From CBDBJR01 sp965206445 (lineage in GTDB: Bacteria; Pseudomonadota; Gammaproteobacteria; Arenicellales; Poriferihabitantaceae): DNA of 64,000 nucleotides. Made by a program: the position numbers and the translations under genes. Below are positions 22,839 to 32,097 of the stretch, piece by piece; the stretch's first letter is position 1; every line of letters begins with the position of its first letter. The notes beneath the pieces are model-generated. The model was given only the letters and a program-made list of their open reading frames with translations, had not been told where the DNA came from and searched no databases. The DNA is taken from positions 1,302,001-1,366,000 of the forward strand of contig CBDBJR010000002.1 in the NCBI GenBank assembly GCA_965206445.1, read 5' to 3'.

Positions 22839-23768
22839 ACAAACGGCATCAATAAACCCGACTTGCAGGCGGTGGTTGACTACCTGGCGGGGGTACAGGA
22901 TCGCATTGAGGCCGCCATCGGCCGGCTCGACCCGGGCGCGTTTTGCCGGGATGACTGGCAGCATGACAATGGCGGCTACGGCAGTACGCGGGTGCTCGAA
23001 GACGGCGGTGTGATTGAAAAGGGCGGGGTGAATTTTTCTCGCGTACGCGGCGAATCGTTGCCGCCGGCGGCCAGTGCGCTGCGGGCCGAAATCAGCGGCC
23101 AGCCGTTCGAGGCGGTCGGAGTATCGCTGGTGCTGCATCCGCGCAACCCGTTTGCGCCGACCTGCCACCTGAATCTGCGTTTTTTCATCTCCTGCCCGGA
23201 CGATCGTCAACCGATCTGGTGGTTTGGTGGCGGCTTCGATCTGACGCCTTACTACGGCTTCGATGAGGATTGCCTGCACTGGCATCAGACCGCCAAAGCG
23301 GCCTGCGATGCGTTTGGGCCACACCACTACGCCAGATTCAAGCGCCGGTGTGACGACTATTTTTATCTCAAACATCGCCGCGAGCCGCGCGGTATTGGCG
23401 GTTTGTTTTTCGATGACTATACCGAAGGCGGCTTTGTCGCCGCGTTTGATTTCGTCCGCTCGATCGGCGATCATTTTTTACCGGCCTACCTGCCGATACT
23501 GGAACGCCGCCGGCACACCGCCTATCAAGCGGCGCATACCGCATTCCAGCACTACCGACGCGGGCGCTATGTCGAATTCAATCTGCTGTATGATCGCGGA
23601 ACGTTGTTTGGGTTGCAGTACGGCGGCCGCATCGAGTCCATTTTCATGTCCTTGCCCCCTGAGGTCAGTTGGCGGTATAACTGGCAGGCCGGCGAACAAA
23701 CCGACGAGCGGCGGTTAACCGAGTATTACCTCAAACCGCGCGATTGGCTCGGGCTGGAAAATGGCTAG
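22833..23768 (+). CDS. hemF: oxygen-dependent coproporphyrinogen III oxidase
   Basis: Oxidative decarboxylation of coproporphyrinogen III in aerobic heme synthesis. The 311-aa product has the family landmarks GGYGSTRVLEDGGVIEKGGVN (split here: GGYGSTRVLEDGG, then EKGGVNFS), HPRNPFAPTCHLNLRFF, WWFGGGFDLTPYY, RGIGGLFFDDY, and RRGRYVEFNLLYDRGTLFGL. ATG 22833 is chosen from alignment of the N-terminus; the region upstream is a tandem repeat. Its presence fits an aerobe. Confidence 0.95.
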   Translation: MATNGINKPDLQAVVDYLAGVQDRIEAAIGRLDPGAFCRDDWQHDNGGYGSTRVLEDGGVIEKGGVNFSRVRGESLPPAASALRAEISGQPFEAVGVSLVLHPRNPFAPTCHLNLRFFISCPDDRQPIWWFGGGFDLTPYYGFDEDCLHWHQTAKAACDAFGPHHYARFKRRCDDYFYLKHRREPRGIGGLFFDDYTEGGFVAAFDFVRSIGDHFLPAYLPILERRRHTAYQAAHTAFQHYRRGRYVEFNLLYDRGTLFGLQYGGRIESIFMSLPPEVSWRYNWQAGEQTDERRLTEYYLKPRDWLGLENG

Positions 23769-23798
23769 TCGCAAGGCGCACAGCTAACCGGCGGCCGC

Positions 23799-25082
23799 AT
23801 GTCCATGTTGATGCTGTATCGTCTGCTGCTGTATCTGGCGCTGCCGGGCGTGGTTGCCAGGCTGGCCTGGCGGGGCATGCATAACCGACGTTATCGGGAG
23901 CGGCTGGGGCAGCGTTTTGGCCGGCTGCCAATTCGGCCGAGGGAAAACGGCATTTGGATTCATGCGGTCTCGGTGGGTGAGGTCAACGCCGCCGAGCCGT
24001 TGATTCGGCGCTTGATGCAGCGCTGCCCGGAGCGGGAGATTATCGTGACCACGATGACGCCCACCGGCTCGGATCGGGTCATCGGGATGTTTGCGGATCG
24101 GGTCCGCCATTGCTATTTGCCGTACGATTATCCGGGTGCGGTGCGGCGGTTTCTCGATTGCACCCGGCCGGCGATGGCGGTGATTATGGAAACCGAAATC
24201 TGGCCGAATTTTATCCACCGCTGCCATCGACTGCGGATTCCGGTCGCGTATGTCAACGTCAGGCTGTCACAACGCTCGCAACGGGGGTATCAAAAACTCG
24301 GCGGATTGATTCGTCCAACGCTGCGAAAAGTGACGCTGTTTGCCGTGCAGACGCAGCCGGATGCCGCGCGTTTGATCGCATTGGGGGCGAGGGAATCCGC
24401 GCTGCAAGTGACCGGCAATCTAAAATTTGATCTCAGTCTGCCGGCCAATGTGACCGAGCTGGCCGCTGCATTACGCCGTCAGCTCGGCTGGGTACGGCCG
24501 GTGTGGATGGCGGGCAGCACCCACGACGGCGAGGAGCTGCAAATCCTGCATGTGTTCGCCCAACTGCGCAAATCGATTCCATCGTTGCTGCTGCTGCTGG
24601 CGCCGCGTCATCCGGAACGGTGTGACGCGATCTATCGATTATGCCGGCGACAAGGGTACCGGACCCGGCGCCGGTCGGTGTATCGAGCGGCATTGTCGGA
24701 TGACGTGGAGATTTATCTGGTGGATACCATGGGCGAGCTGCCGCTGTTGATTGCGGCCAGCGACTTTGCCTTCATCGGCGGCAGCCTGACCTCAACCGGC
24801 GGTCACAACCTGCTGGAAGCCTGCATGGTCGGCATTCCCGTGGTGTTTGGGCCGTCCATGTATAATTTTGCCGAGATAGCGGAGTTGGTGTTGCAGCACG
24901 AGGCCGGGGTTCAGGTGCAAAATGCGTCTGAGCTGGCAGAGGTGGGCGCACGCTGGGCGGTCGATGCGGCGCTGCGTGAACGCTATGGCGCGGCGGGGAA
25001 ATTACTCGTGCAGCAAAACCAGGGCGCGACGGAGAAAGTGGATCGCCTGCTCGGCCGGATTCTGGCCGACCGCCCGGCCTGA
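23799..25082 (+). CDS. waaA: 3-deoxy-D-manno-octulosonic acid transferase
   Basis: Inner-membrane-associated glycosyltransferase (GT30) that adds KDO to lipid IVA. The 427-aa protein has an N-terminal membrane anchor (about 2-20), then ENGIWIHAVSVGEVNAAEPL with the catalytic Glu, TTMTPTGSD, NVRLSQRSQRGYQKL, MAGSTHDGEE and LLLAPRHPERCD, and the C-terminal nucleotide site FIGGSLTSTGGHNLLEAC. It depends on CMP-KDO, to which kdsA in this window contributes. It ends the forward block and faces fdxA. Confidence 0.95.
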   Translation: MSMLMLYRLLLYLALPGVVARLAWRGMHNRRYRERLGQRFGRLPIRPRENGIWIHAVSVGEVNAAEPLIRRLMQRCPEREIIVTTMTPTGSDRVIGMFADRVRHCYLPYDYPGAVRRFLDCTRPAMAVIMETEIWPNFIHRCHRLRIPVAYVNVRLSQRSQRGYQKLGGLIRPTLRKVTLFAVQTQPDAARLIALGARESALQVTGNLKFDLSLPANVTELAAALRRQLGWVRPVWMAGSTHDGEELQILHVFAQLRKSIPSLLLLLAPRHPERCDAIYRLCRRQGYRTRRRSVYRAALSDDVEIYLVDTMGELPLLIAASDFAFIGGSLTSTGGHNLLEACMVGIPVVFGPSMYNFAEIAELVLQHEAGVQVQNASELAEVGARWAVDAALRERYGAAGKLLVQQNQGATEKVDRLLGRILADRPA

Positions 25083-25098
25083 TTGCCGCTGCTTTGCC

Positions 25099-25173
25099 GG
25101 GCAGACTATGCGGGGCAGGCCGGGCAGGCCCATAACAGGGCAGGGCAGTATGGCCAGGCAATAGGGCAGGGCA
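25099..25173. repeat. GGGCA-rich degenerate repeats between convergent waaA and fdxA
   Basis: Seven GGGCA copies occur in 75 bases (for example 25113, 25122, 25138, 25143, 25164, 25169), partly as two AGGGCAGGGCA doublets. Spacing is irregular and there is no hairpin with a T run. I read it as degenerate simple repeats in a short convergent intergenic spacer; no gene is seen. Confidence 0.5.
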
Positions 25174-25209
25174 ATAGGCCCCGGCCGATTGCGCCCCGGC
25201 GGCGCTGAT

Positions 25210-25533
25210 TCAGCGCTCGAGATACTGTAGCTTGTCTTTCACATCAACCCATTGCTGCGCGTCTTCCGGCGCCGGCTTCATTTCGCTGATCACCGGCCAA
25301 ATCTGGCTGAGCTCGGCGTTCAGCTGCACCAATGCGGTCTGACCCTCCGGCACCTCGTCTTCCGATACAATCGCGTCCACCGGGCATTCGGGTTCGCACA
25401 GGCTGCAATCGATGCATTCTTCCGGGTCGATGACCAGAAAATTCGGCCCTTCGTGAAAACAATCCACCGGGCAGACCTCGACGCAATCGGTGTATTTACA
25501 GCGGACACAGGATTCCAGGACAACATAAGTCAT
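25210..25533 (-). CDS. fdxA: 7Fe ferredoxin (FdxA)
   Basis: Electron carrier with one [3Fe-4S] and one [4Fe-4S] cluster, of the Azotobacter FdI type. The 107-aa product starts MTYVVLESCVRCKYTDCVEV, then CPVDCFHEGPNF and CIDCSLCEPECPVDAI, with the cluster Cys spacing of the family and the longer C-terminal tail (residues 60-107). ATG 25533 is chosen because the conserved N-terminus begins there; an upstream frame to 25620 is not conserved. fdxA next to mutS is a known arrangement in Pseudomonas and relatives. Confidence 0.95.
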   Translation of the reverse strand: MTYVVLESCVRCKYTDCVEVCPVDCFHEGPNFLVIDPEECIDCSLCEPECPVDAIVSEDEVPEGQTALVQLNAELSQIWPVISEMKPAPEDAQQWVDVKDKLQYLER

Positions 25534-25653
25534 TCGTACAGCTCCGGTAATGAAAACAGGGTTAGTGTACCGCCACTGACGCAACGCAATACAGCCGCCA
25601 ACCGCGGCGCTCTTTGCCATCGCCGGTGCGGCCGGTGGCGATTGGGTACGGCA

Positions 25654-28248
25654 TCAATTATCCAGCATTTTGTCAATTTCATACAGCAGATCCAGCGCCT
25701 GGCGCGGGTTGGTCTGATCCAGATTGACGGATTTCAGACGGCTGATCACGGCCTGCTCCTGCGGCGATTGTTCCGTCAGCAGGCTGGCCTGCCGTCGCTC
25801 AACCTCGGTTGCGGGTTTGCTATGAACCGCATAGGTTTGTTCCAGCGAGGCCAGTTTCTGCCGTGAGACAGCGAGCACCGGGTCGGGCACGCCGGCCAGC
25901 CGGGCAACTTGCAGGCCATAGCTTTGATTGGCCGGGCCGGCTTCGACGCTATACAGAAAGACGATGTCATTGCCGTGTTCCCGGGCTTGCAGGTGTACAT
26001 TGCTGATGTTATCCAGTTTTTCAGCCAGCGCAGTAAGCTCAAAATAATGCGTTGAAAACAACGTAAACGCGCCGATCCGCTGTGCCAGGTCAACCGCGCA
26101 GGCCCAGGCCAGTGCGAGTCCGTCAAACGTGCTGGTGCCGCGGCCGATTTCATCCACCAAGACCAGGCTGTGTTCGGTCGCATTACGTAATATATGCGCC
26201 ATTTCAGTCATTTCAACCATAAACGTCGAGCGCCCGCCGGCCAAATCGTCGGCGGCGCCGATGCGGGTGTAGATGCGGTCGAGCGGGCCAAACCGGGCCC
26301 GGCTGGCGGGTACGAAGCAGCCCGTATGGGCCAGCAGCGTGATGATCGCCACCTGGCGCATATAGGTGCTCTTGCCGCCCATATTGGGGCCGGTTATCAA
26401 TTGCATTTTGTGCCGTTGATCCAGTTTGATGTCATTGGCGATGAACTGCCCCTGCCGCATTTTTTCCACTATCGGGTGCCGCCCCGTCTCGATGTCGATC
26501 AGGTGATCGTCGACCAGTTCGGGGCGGTGCAAATCCAGATTGACCGCGCGCTCGGCGAAGTTGTGCAGCAGGTCCAGTTGCGCCAGGCTATCGGCGGTGT
26601 GCATTAGATCGGTGATCTCGGGTTCCAGCAGCTCCAACAGCTGGTTGTATAGCCACTTTTCCCGCGTCAGCGCCTTGCTTTTGGCGCTGAGGATTTTGTC
26701 TTCAAAGTGTTTTAATTCTTCGGTGGTAAACCGCTCGGCATTTTTTATCGTCTGCCGACGGACATAATTGTCGGGAATATGCTCGGATTGAGAGCGCGGC
26801 AGCTCGATATAATAGCCGTGCACCCGGTTATACCTGACCCGCAGGCTGTTCAGGCCGGTGCGCTGTTTTTCGCGCGCCTCTAATTGCAGCAGGAGCTCGC
26901 TTGAATCGCGCTGCAGATATCGCAGCTCACCCAGTTCCCGGTCGTAACTGTCGCGCAGCACGCCGCCGTCGCGGATGATGCTCGGCGGCTGGTCGAGCAC
27001 GGCGCGCTCGAGTAAATCCAGAATGTCGGCCTTCGCAGCCAGCGTCGGCAGCAAGGACTGAAGTAATGGTGACGGCGTATTGCATAACAGCGGCGTTAAC
27101 TCCGGCAGCACCGCCAGCCCCTGGCGCAATCGCACCAGATCGTGCGGGCGGGCGGTTTTCAGCGCCACGCGGGCCAGAATCCGCTCCATATCACCGCATT
27201 GTTGCAACCGTTTCCGCAAATCGCGAAATCGATAGTCCTCAACCAGCCAATCTACCGCCGCATGCCGCGCTGTGAGAAGGCCACGGTCACGACTCGGTGC
27301 GTTGAAGCATCGCCGCAGCAGGCGCGCGCCCATCGGGGTGGCGCAGCAATCAAACAGCGCGACCAGCGAGTACTTCGGGTTGCCGCGCTGGTCCTGTTCT
27401 ATCTCCAGGTTAATCCGGCTGATGCTGTCTATCAACAGCGTCGCCGTGGCGTGCTCAAACTCGACCCCGTTAATGTGCGGGGTGGCGCTGCCGTGCAGGT
27501 CTTTGATGTATTGCAGCAGCGCGCCGGCGGCACGGGTGGCCAGCGGAAAAGCGTCGCATTCAAAGGCCGACAGATCGTGGGTGCCAAAAGTCTCGCAGAG
27601 CAGTTGCTGCGCCCGTACCGGATCGAAATACCACTCCGGAATGTGATTCACCTGGCCGCTCAGGCGATGCTGGGGCGCGGTTTCCGTGCACAGTATTTCG
27701 GCAACGTTGAGGCGCTCGATTTCATCCGCCAGCCGATTGGGATCAGTCAGTTCATAACCGCAAAATCGGCCGCTGGATATTTCCAGGATAGCGAGACCGA
27801 CGCAGCCATCCTGGTGCAGGACGGCGGCGGTGAGATTCGACTGCCGGTCGGGCAGCAGATTCTCTTCGGTCAGCGTGCCGGGGGTGATTACGCGGACGAC
27901 CTTGCGCTCCACCGGCCCCTTGCTGGTCGCGGGGTCGCCGATCTGTTCGCAGATGGCAACCGATTTTTTTAGTTTGACCAGCCGGGCCAGGTATTGATCG
28001 ACGCTATAAAACGGAATGCCCGCCATCGGGATCGGGCGGCTGGAGGATTTGCCGCGCGTGGTGAGCGTAATATCGAGCAGTTTGGCCGCCAGCTGGGCAT
28101 CGTCGTAGAATAGCTCGTAAAAATCCCCCATGCGGTAAAACAACAATGTGTCCGGGTACTGCGCTTTGATTTTTAGATACTGCTGCATCATCGGGGTGTG
28201 CGTGCGCGATTGCGCGTCGCTCAGGCCGTGAAGCGGCGTATTTTTCAT
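25654..28248 (-). CDS. mutS: DNA mismatch repair protein MutS
   Basis: Recognises mismatches and starts methyl-directed or nick-directed repair. The 864-aa protein has the mismatch-contact motif FYRMGDFYELF near residue 40, the connector and clamp domains, and the ABC ATPase with Walker A GPNMGGKSTYMRQ (about 618-630), the DEIGRGTSTFDG Walker B/signature and FSTHYFELT. ATG 28248 gives MKNTPLHGL; a TTG at 28281 would add 11 residues. mutL, mutH and dam are not in the window, and the orphan methylase at 2.6 kb does not resemble a GATC Dam closely enough to link them. Confidence 0.96.
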   Translation of the reverse strand: MKNTPLHGLSDAQSRTHTPMMQQYLKIKAQYPDTLLFYRMGDFYELFYDDAQLAAKLLDITLTTRGKSSSRPIPMAGIPFYSVDQYLARLVKLKKSVAICEQIGDPATSKGPVERKVVRVITPGTLTEENLLPDRQSNLTAAVLHQDGCVGLAILEISSGRFCGYELTDPNRLADEIERLNVAEILCTETAPQHRLSGQVNHIPEWYFDPVRAQQLLCETFGTHDLSAFECDAFPLATRAAGALLQYIKDLHGSATPHINGVEFEHATATLLIDSISRINLEIEQDQRGNPKYSLVALFDCCATPMGARLLRRCFNAPSRDRGLLTARHAAVDWLVEDYRFRDLRKRLQQCGDMERILARVALKTARPHDLVRLRQGLAVLPELTPLLCNTPSPLLQSLLPTLAAKADILDLLERAVLDQPPSIIRDGGVLRDSYDRELGELRYLQRDSSELLLQLEAREKQRTGLNSLRVRYNRVHGYYIELPRSQSEHIPDNYVRRQTIKNAERFTTEELKHFEDKILSAKSKALTREKWLYNQLLELLEPEITDLMHTADSLAQLDLLHNFAERAVNLDLHRPELVDDHLIDIETGRHPIVEKMRQGQFIANDIKLDQRHKMQLITGPNMGGKSTYMRQVAIITLLAHTGCFVPASRARFGPLDRIYTRIGAADDLAGGRSTFMVEMTEMAHILRNATEHSLVLVDEIGRGTSTFDGLALAWACAVDLAQRIGAFTLFSTHYFELTALAEKLDNISNVHLQAREHGNDIVFLYSVEAGPANQSYGLQVARLAGVPDPVLAVSRQKLASLEQTYAVHSKPATEVERRQASLLTEQSPQEQAVISRLKSVNLDQTNPRQALDLLYEIDKMLDN

Positions 28249-28321
28249 CCCGCCGGATGCCGATTGTTGCGATCTGTCCAAACTCAGAACCTGTGGCTGA
28301 TCATGTTCTCATTCGGGCCGT

Positions 28322-29230
28322 TTACGGTGACCGCGGCTCCTGCAGGCACCCGGCCTGACCCGTATCCGCTTGATGTTCCCCCGCTGATGCCGCTGGCGAC
28401 GACTCCTGCGCACGCAAGCCGGTACGGTTGGTCTCGGTTTTAACCCGGGTGAGTAACGTATTGAAAATTTTTTGATTGGCCGCGACTACCTCACCGTAGT
28501 CCAGGAAATTCTGATTGCCGGCAAAATCCGCCACCAGGCCGCCGGCCTCCCTGACCAGCAAAATACCGGCGGCGATCCGCCACGATGGCACGCTCGATTG
28601 CCAATAGCCATCCAGTTTGCCGGCGGCAACGTAGGCCAGATCCAGCGCGGCACAGCCGCTGTTATAGATATTTCCGACCTCCGGTCGCAGGGCTGTAAAC
28701 ACCGCCAGGCTGTGCTGCAGCTGTGCGCGCGTACGGGTAGGAAAACCGCTGGCCAGCAGTGCGCGGGTAAAGTGGTTCTGGGTGCTTACCCGGATGCGGC
28801 GCTCATTCAACTGGGCGCCCTGGCCGCTGCTGGCGCTATATAGCTCGTCATGCAGGGGGTCGAAGATCACCGCGTATTCGATTTTGCTGTTATGCCGCAC
28901 CGCGATGGAAATGCAAAATTGATTATGGCCGTGCAGATAGTTGTTGGTGCCGTCGAGCGGGTCGATAATCCATTGGTGGTTGGATTCGATCTGCGCGGCC
29001 TGCGGCGGTGACAGGGTGGTCCCGCTTTCTTCCGCCAGGATGGCGTGATCAGGATACGACTGGCGGATGGTGGCGACAATATCCTCTTCTACCAGGCGAT
29101 CGAGTTCGCTGACAAATTCGTTGCGCCCTGTTTGTACTACCGAAATCTGATCCAGCCGACTACGGTAGCGGAGCAGCAGCCCGCCGGCCTGTCTGGCGGC
29201 TTTTATTGCGGTTTTGAGTATCGGGTGCAC
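28322..29230 (-). CDS. suhB: SuhB-like inositol monophosphatase family protein with an altered metal site
   Basis: A 302-aa inositol-monophosphatase fold. The first metal site is intact: AEESG (Glu67/68) and WIIDPLDGTNN (Asp90, Asp93). In the second signature, where the family has WDxAAG with a metal-binding Asp, this protein reads SWRIAAG, so the Asp is replaced by Arg218 (codon CGG, 28577-28579). In E. coli SuhB has phosphatase activity and also acts in ribosomal RNA antitermination with NusA, a role that does not need catalysis. The protein also has a 35-residue Ser/Ala/Gly-rich C-terminal tail. It is divergent from trmJ, the order usual in gammaproteobacteria. Confidence 0.9.
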   Translation of the reverse strand: MHPILKTAIKAARQAGGLLLRYRSRLDQISVVQTGRNEFVSELDRLVEEDIVATIRQSYPDHAILAEESGTTLSPPQAAQIESNHQWIIDPLDGTNNYLHGHNQFCISIAVRHNSKIEYAVIFDPLHDELYSASSGQGAQLNERRIRVSTQNHFTRALLASGFPTRTRAQLQHSLAVFTALRPEVGNIYNSGCAALDLAYVAAGKLDGYWQSSVPSWRIAAGILLVREAGGLVADFAGNQNFLDYGEVVAANQKIFNTLLTRVKTETNRTGLRAQESSPAASAGEHQADTGQAGCLQEPRSP

Positions 29231-29359
29231 AGGCTTTCAATCCGGGTTAAATACCGCTCAGGCCGGCAGTGTGCCAGGCTGTCCGCGGACGTCGGGCTGG
29301 GCTGATATTGCTCAATCGACGCTTCCTTATGTTGACGACTTACGGCAGAATTATCCGCC

Positions 29360-30097
29360 ATGCAAAACCCGCATTATATCCGAGTTGTACTGGTTGAACC
29401 TAGCCACCCCGGAAATATCGGTGCGGTCGCCCGGGCGATGGCCAATTTTGGTTTGCATCGTCTTTATCTGGTCAATCCGGTTGATTTTCCCAGCCCGGCG
29501 GCGGATGCGCGCGCCGCCGGTGCGGAGTCGATTTTACGCACGGCTACCGTTGTGCACAGTCTGGAACAGGCGCTCGAGGCGTGTGTGTTTGTGCTGGGCT
29601 CGACCGCACGCCCGCGCCGCATTGAATGGCCGGTACGCGCGCCGGCGCCGGCAGTGGGTGAATTGCTGCAGTATGGCGAGCAGCCGGTGGCGGTGGTGTT
29701 TGGCCGTGAACGCAGCGGTTTGACCAATGCCGAATTGGAGTACTGTCAGCGGCTGGTGCGCATCCCGACGGTCGAGTCGTTTAGCTCGCTCAATCTGAGT
29801 GCGGCGGTCACCGTGGTTTTGTATGAGTTGAAAAAGCAATTATTGCAGGCGGCGGAGCCGGATTTACCGGATACGATAGTGAAACCGAGGGAGGCGCCGG
29901 CGACCGCAGCAGAAATTCGGCATTTATACGGCCATCTGTATCGGCTGCTGCGGCAGATCGAGTTTGTCGATCACCGCTCGGTTAAACTGCACCGCAAACT
30001 CGCGCGGCTGTTCAGTCGCACCCGGCTGTATGCGCAGGAAGTGAGATTGCTGCGCGGCGTATTGAGCGCGCTGCAGAAAAAACTCAACCTGCGCTGA
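29360..30097 (+). CDS. trmJ: tRNA (cytidine/uridine-2'-O-)-methyltransferase TrmJ
   Basis: SPOUT-fold enzyme that 2'-O-methylates position 32 in tRNA. The 245-aa protein starts MQNPHYIRVVLVEPSHPGNI and has the SPOUT motifs GNIGAVARAMANFG, VAVVFGRERSGLTNAEL and SFSSLNLSAAVTVVLYE, which form the SAM-binding knot. The C-terminal helical extension (about 180-245) is typical of TrmJ and not of TrmL. It is divergent from suhB with 129 bases between. Confidence 0.94.
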   Translation: MQNPHYIRVVLVEPSHPGNIGAVARAMANFGLHRLYLVNPVDFPSPAADARAAGAESILRTATVVHSLEQALEACVFVLGSTARPRRIEWPVRAPAPAVGELLQYGEQPVAVVFGRERSGLTNAELEYCQRLVRIPTVESFSSLNLSAAVTVVLYELKKQLLQAAEPDLPDTIVKPREAPATAAEIRHLYGHLYRLLRQIEFVDHRSVKLHRKLARLFSRTRLYAQEVRLLRGVLSALQKKLNLR

Positions 30098-30149
30098 TGC
30101 AGCCCGCTACGGCAACCCCCGGCGGCCGCGGTCGGTCGCCGGTTACGGA

Positions 30150-31949
30150 ATGAATCGCCCTGAGCGGCGCACTATGCACAGTCTACCCGACAAAACGATC
30201 GTTCGAAGACAGCCGTTGACCGTCTTTGCTGCGTCGTCGAGCAGCGCCGATCAGGCCGTACACCCGGTGCTCCAAAGAGTATTGGTGAACCGCAACATCG
30301 ATAGCCTGGGCGCGCTGTGCGGCTCGCTGGCCGACCTGCTCCAACCGGCGCAGCTGAAAGGCATTGACGCGGCCGCCGAGCGGTTGATCGACGCCGTCGT
30401 ACGGCGTGAAAAAGTGCTGGTGATTGGCGATTATGATGTAGACGGTGCCACCGCTACCGCAGTTGCCGTTCTGGGCCTGCGACAGTTTGGCCTGCATCGC
30501 ATCGGCTACCTGGTGCCCAATCGATTTGAATTCGGCTACGGCTTGTCCACCGAGATCGCGCAAGTGGCGCTGACCGCCGACCGGGCCCCGCCGGATTTGG
30601 TGATAACGGTTGATAATGGCATCAACAGCCTCGACGGCGTGGCCTTGTTGCGCCGCCACAAAGTCGATGTGATTGTGACCGACCACCACCTGGCCGGCGC
30701 GCAATTACCCCCGGCCAGCGCGATTGTCAACCCCAATCAGCCGGGCTGCGGCTTTGCCAGCAAGGCCCTCGCCGGGGTCGGGGTGATGTTTTACCTGCTG
30801 CTGCATCTGCGCGCCCGGCTGCGACAGCAGGACTGGTTTGCCCGGCACGGCCTGGCCGAGCCCAGACTGGCCGACCTGCTTGACCTGGTGGCGCTGGGCA
30901 CGGTGGCGGACATGGTGCCGTTGGACGCCAACAATCGCATTCTGGTGTCTCAGGGGCTGGCCCGCATCCGGCAGGGTTATTGCCGGCCCGGGGTGTGTGC
31001 TATTTTGCAGCAAGCGGGCAAAACACTGACGCGGGTGACGACGGCCGACCTCGGGTTTGCCGTGTCGCCGCGGATCAATGCGGCCGGCCGGCTGGAGGAC
31101 ATTGCCACCGGGATCGAATGCTTGCTGGCCGATGACGCCGACCGGGCGATGCAGTTGGCCGAATGTTTGCACCGGATCAATCTGCAGCGGCGCGAGGTCG
31201 AGCGGGGCATGAAGGCGGAAGCGCTGACGATGGTCGCGCAGTTGCAGTTGGAGACGGCGCGGCCGGTGCACTGCCACTGCCTGTTTCAGCCCGGCTGGCA
31301 TCAAGGCATCACCGGCCTGATTGCCGGGCGCATGCGCGATCTGACCGGGCTGCCGGTGCTGGCGTTTGCCGCCGTCAAGGATGATCTGGTCGTCGGCTCG
31401 GCACGGTCGGTGGCGGGGCTGCATATTCGGGATTTGCTCGCACGAATTGATGCGCTCCATCCGGGCCTGATACGCCAGTTTGGCGGTCATGCCGTGGCCG
31501 CGGGCCTGACGCTGGAACGGCATAATCTATCGGCATTTGCCGACCATCTGGAAGCGGCCGTAGCCGCAGCGACGTCGAATCAACCGCCCCGGCATGAGAT
31601 TTTTACCGACGGGGCGCTATTGCCACAGTGGTATAGTATAGAATGTGCGCAGTTGCTATCGGATGCGGCGCCCTGGGGGCAGCAATTACCCGCCCCGCTG
31701 TTCGACGATGTTTTCGAGGTGGTGGACAGCCGCATAGTGGGGCAGCAGCATCTCAAATTGCAGTTGCGGCACAGCCTGTTGCAGCGCCCGTTGCCGGCCA
31801 TCGCGTTTCATTGCCACGAACCCGACAAAGCGGTATCGGTGCGCGGTCGGGTGCGGGTCGTTTTCAGACTGGACGTCAATATTTTTCGCGGCGCGTCGGA
31901 GTTGCAGTTGCTGGTGGAGCATCTGCTGCCCGAGTTGCCGCCGGGCTAG
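30150..31949 (+). CDS. recJ: single-stranded-DNA-specific exonuclease RecJ
   Basis: A 5'-3' exonuclease on single-stranded DNA that works in recombination, mismatch repair and base-excision repair. The 599-aa protein has the DHH-family motifs VIGDYDVDGATATA (about 91-104), VDNGINS, the signature VTDHHLAG (about 175-182), and in the DHHA1 domain RQFGGHAVAAGLTL. The C-terminal oligonucleotide-binding region is intact and length is close to the E. coli enzyme (577). Start ATG 30150; 30174 is also possible. Confidence 0.95.
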   Translation: MNRPERRTMHSLPDKTIVRRQPLTVFAASSSSADQAVHPVLQRVLVNRNIDSLGALCGSLADLLQPAQLKGIDAAAERLIDAVVRREKVLVIGDYDVDGATATAVAVLGLRQFGLHRIGYLVPNRFEFGYGLSTEIAQVALTADRAPPDLVITVDNGINSLDGVALLRRHKVDVIVTDHHLAGAQLPPASAIVNPNQPGCGFASKALAGVGVMFYLLLHLRARLRQQDWFARHGLAEPRLADLLDLVALGTVADMVPLDANNRILVSQGLARIRQGYCRPGVCAILQQAGKTLTRVTTADLGFAVSPRINAAGRLEDIATGIECLLADDADRAMQLAECLHRINLQRREVERGMKAEALTMVAQLQLETARPVHCHCLFQPGWHQGITGLIAGRMRDLTGLPVLAFAAVKDDLVVGSARSVAGLHIRDLLARIDALHPGLIRQFGGHAVAAGLTLERHNLSAFADHLEAAVAAATSNQPPRHEIFTDGALLPQWYSIECAQLLSDAAPWGQQLPAPLFDDVFEVVDSRIVGQQHLKLQLRHSLLQRPLPAIAFHCHEPDKAVSVRGRVRVVFRLDVNIFRGASELQLLVEHLLPELPPG

Positions 31950-32028
31950 ATTTTATGGATTCTGTTACTTGAGCGGCTTTCCCGAGCGATGCGTGAACAG
32001 ATGCGTATAGACCGGATTTTTACTATAC

Positions 32029-32056
32029 TTGACTGTCGTTGCTGCTGCCATATTTT
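32029..32056 (+). promoter_or_regulatory. candidate sigma-70 promoter for rpoE
   Basis: TTGACT at 32029-32034 and TATTTT at 32051-32056, 16 bases apart, lie 42 bases before the rpoE start. A second possible -10 (TATACT, 32024-32029) overlaps. I did not find a clear sigma-E type GGAACTT motif, though rpoE autoregulation would be expected. Confidence 0.4.
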
Positions 32057-32097
32057 TGCCGCTGCGATACTTATTTTTCCTTGACCCCGAAAGCCAG

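Noticed and set aside
25099..25173. CRISPR-like repeats between waaA and fdxA
   Set aside because: Units are only 5-11 bases, spacing irregular, no cas genes; simple degenerate repeats.
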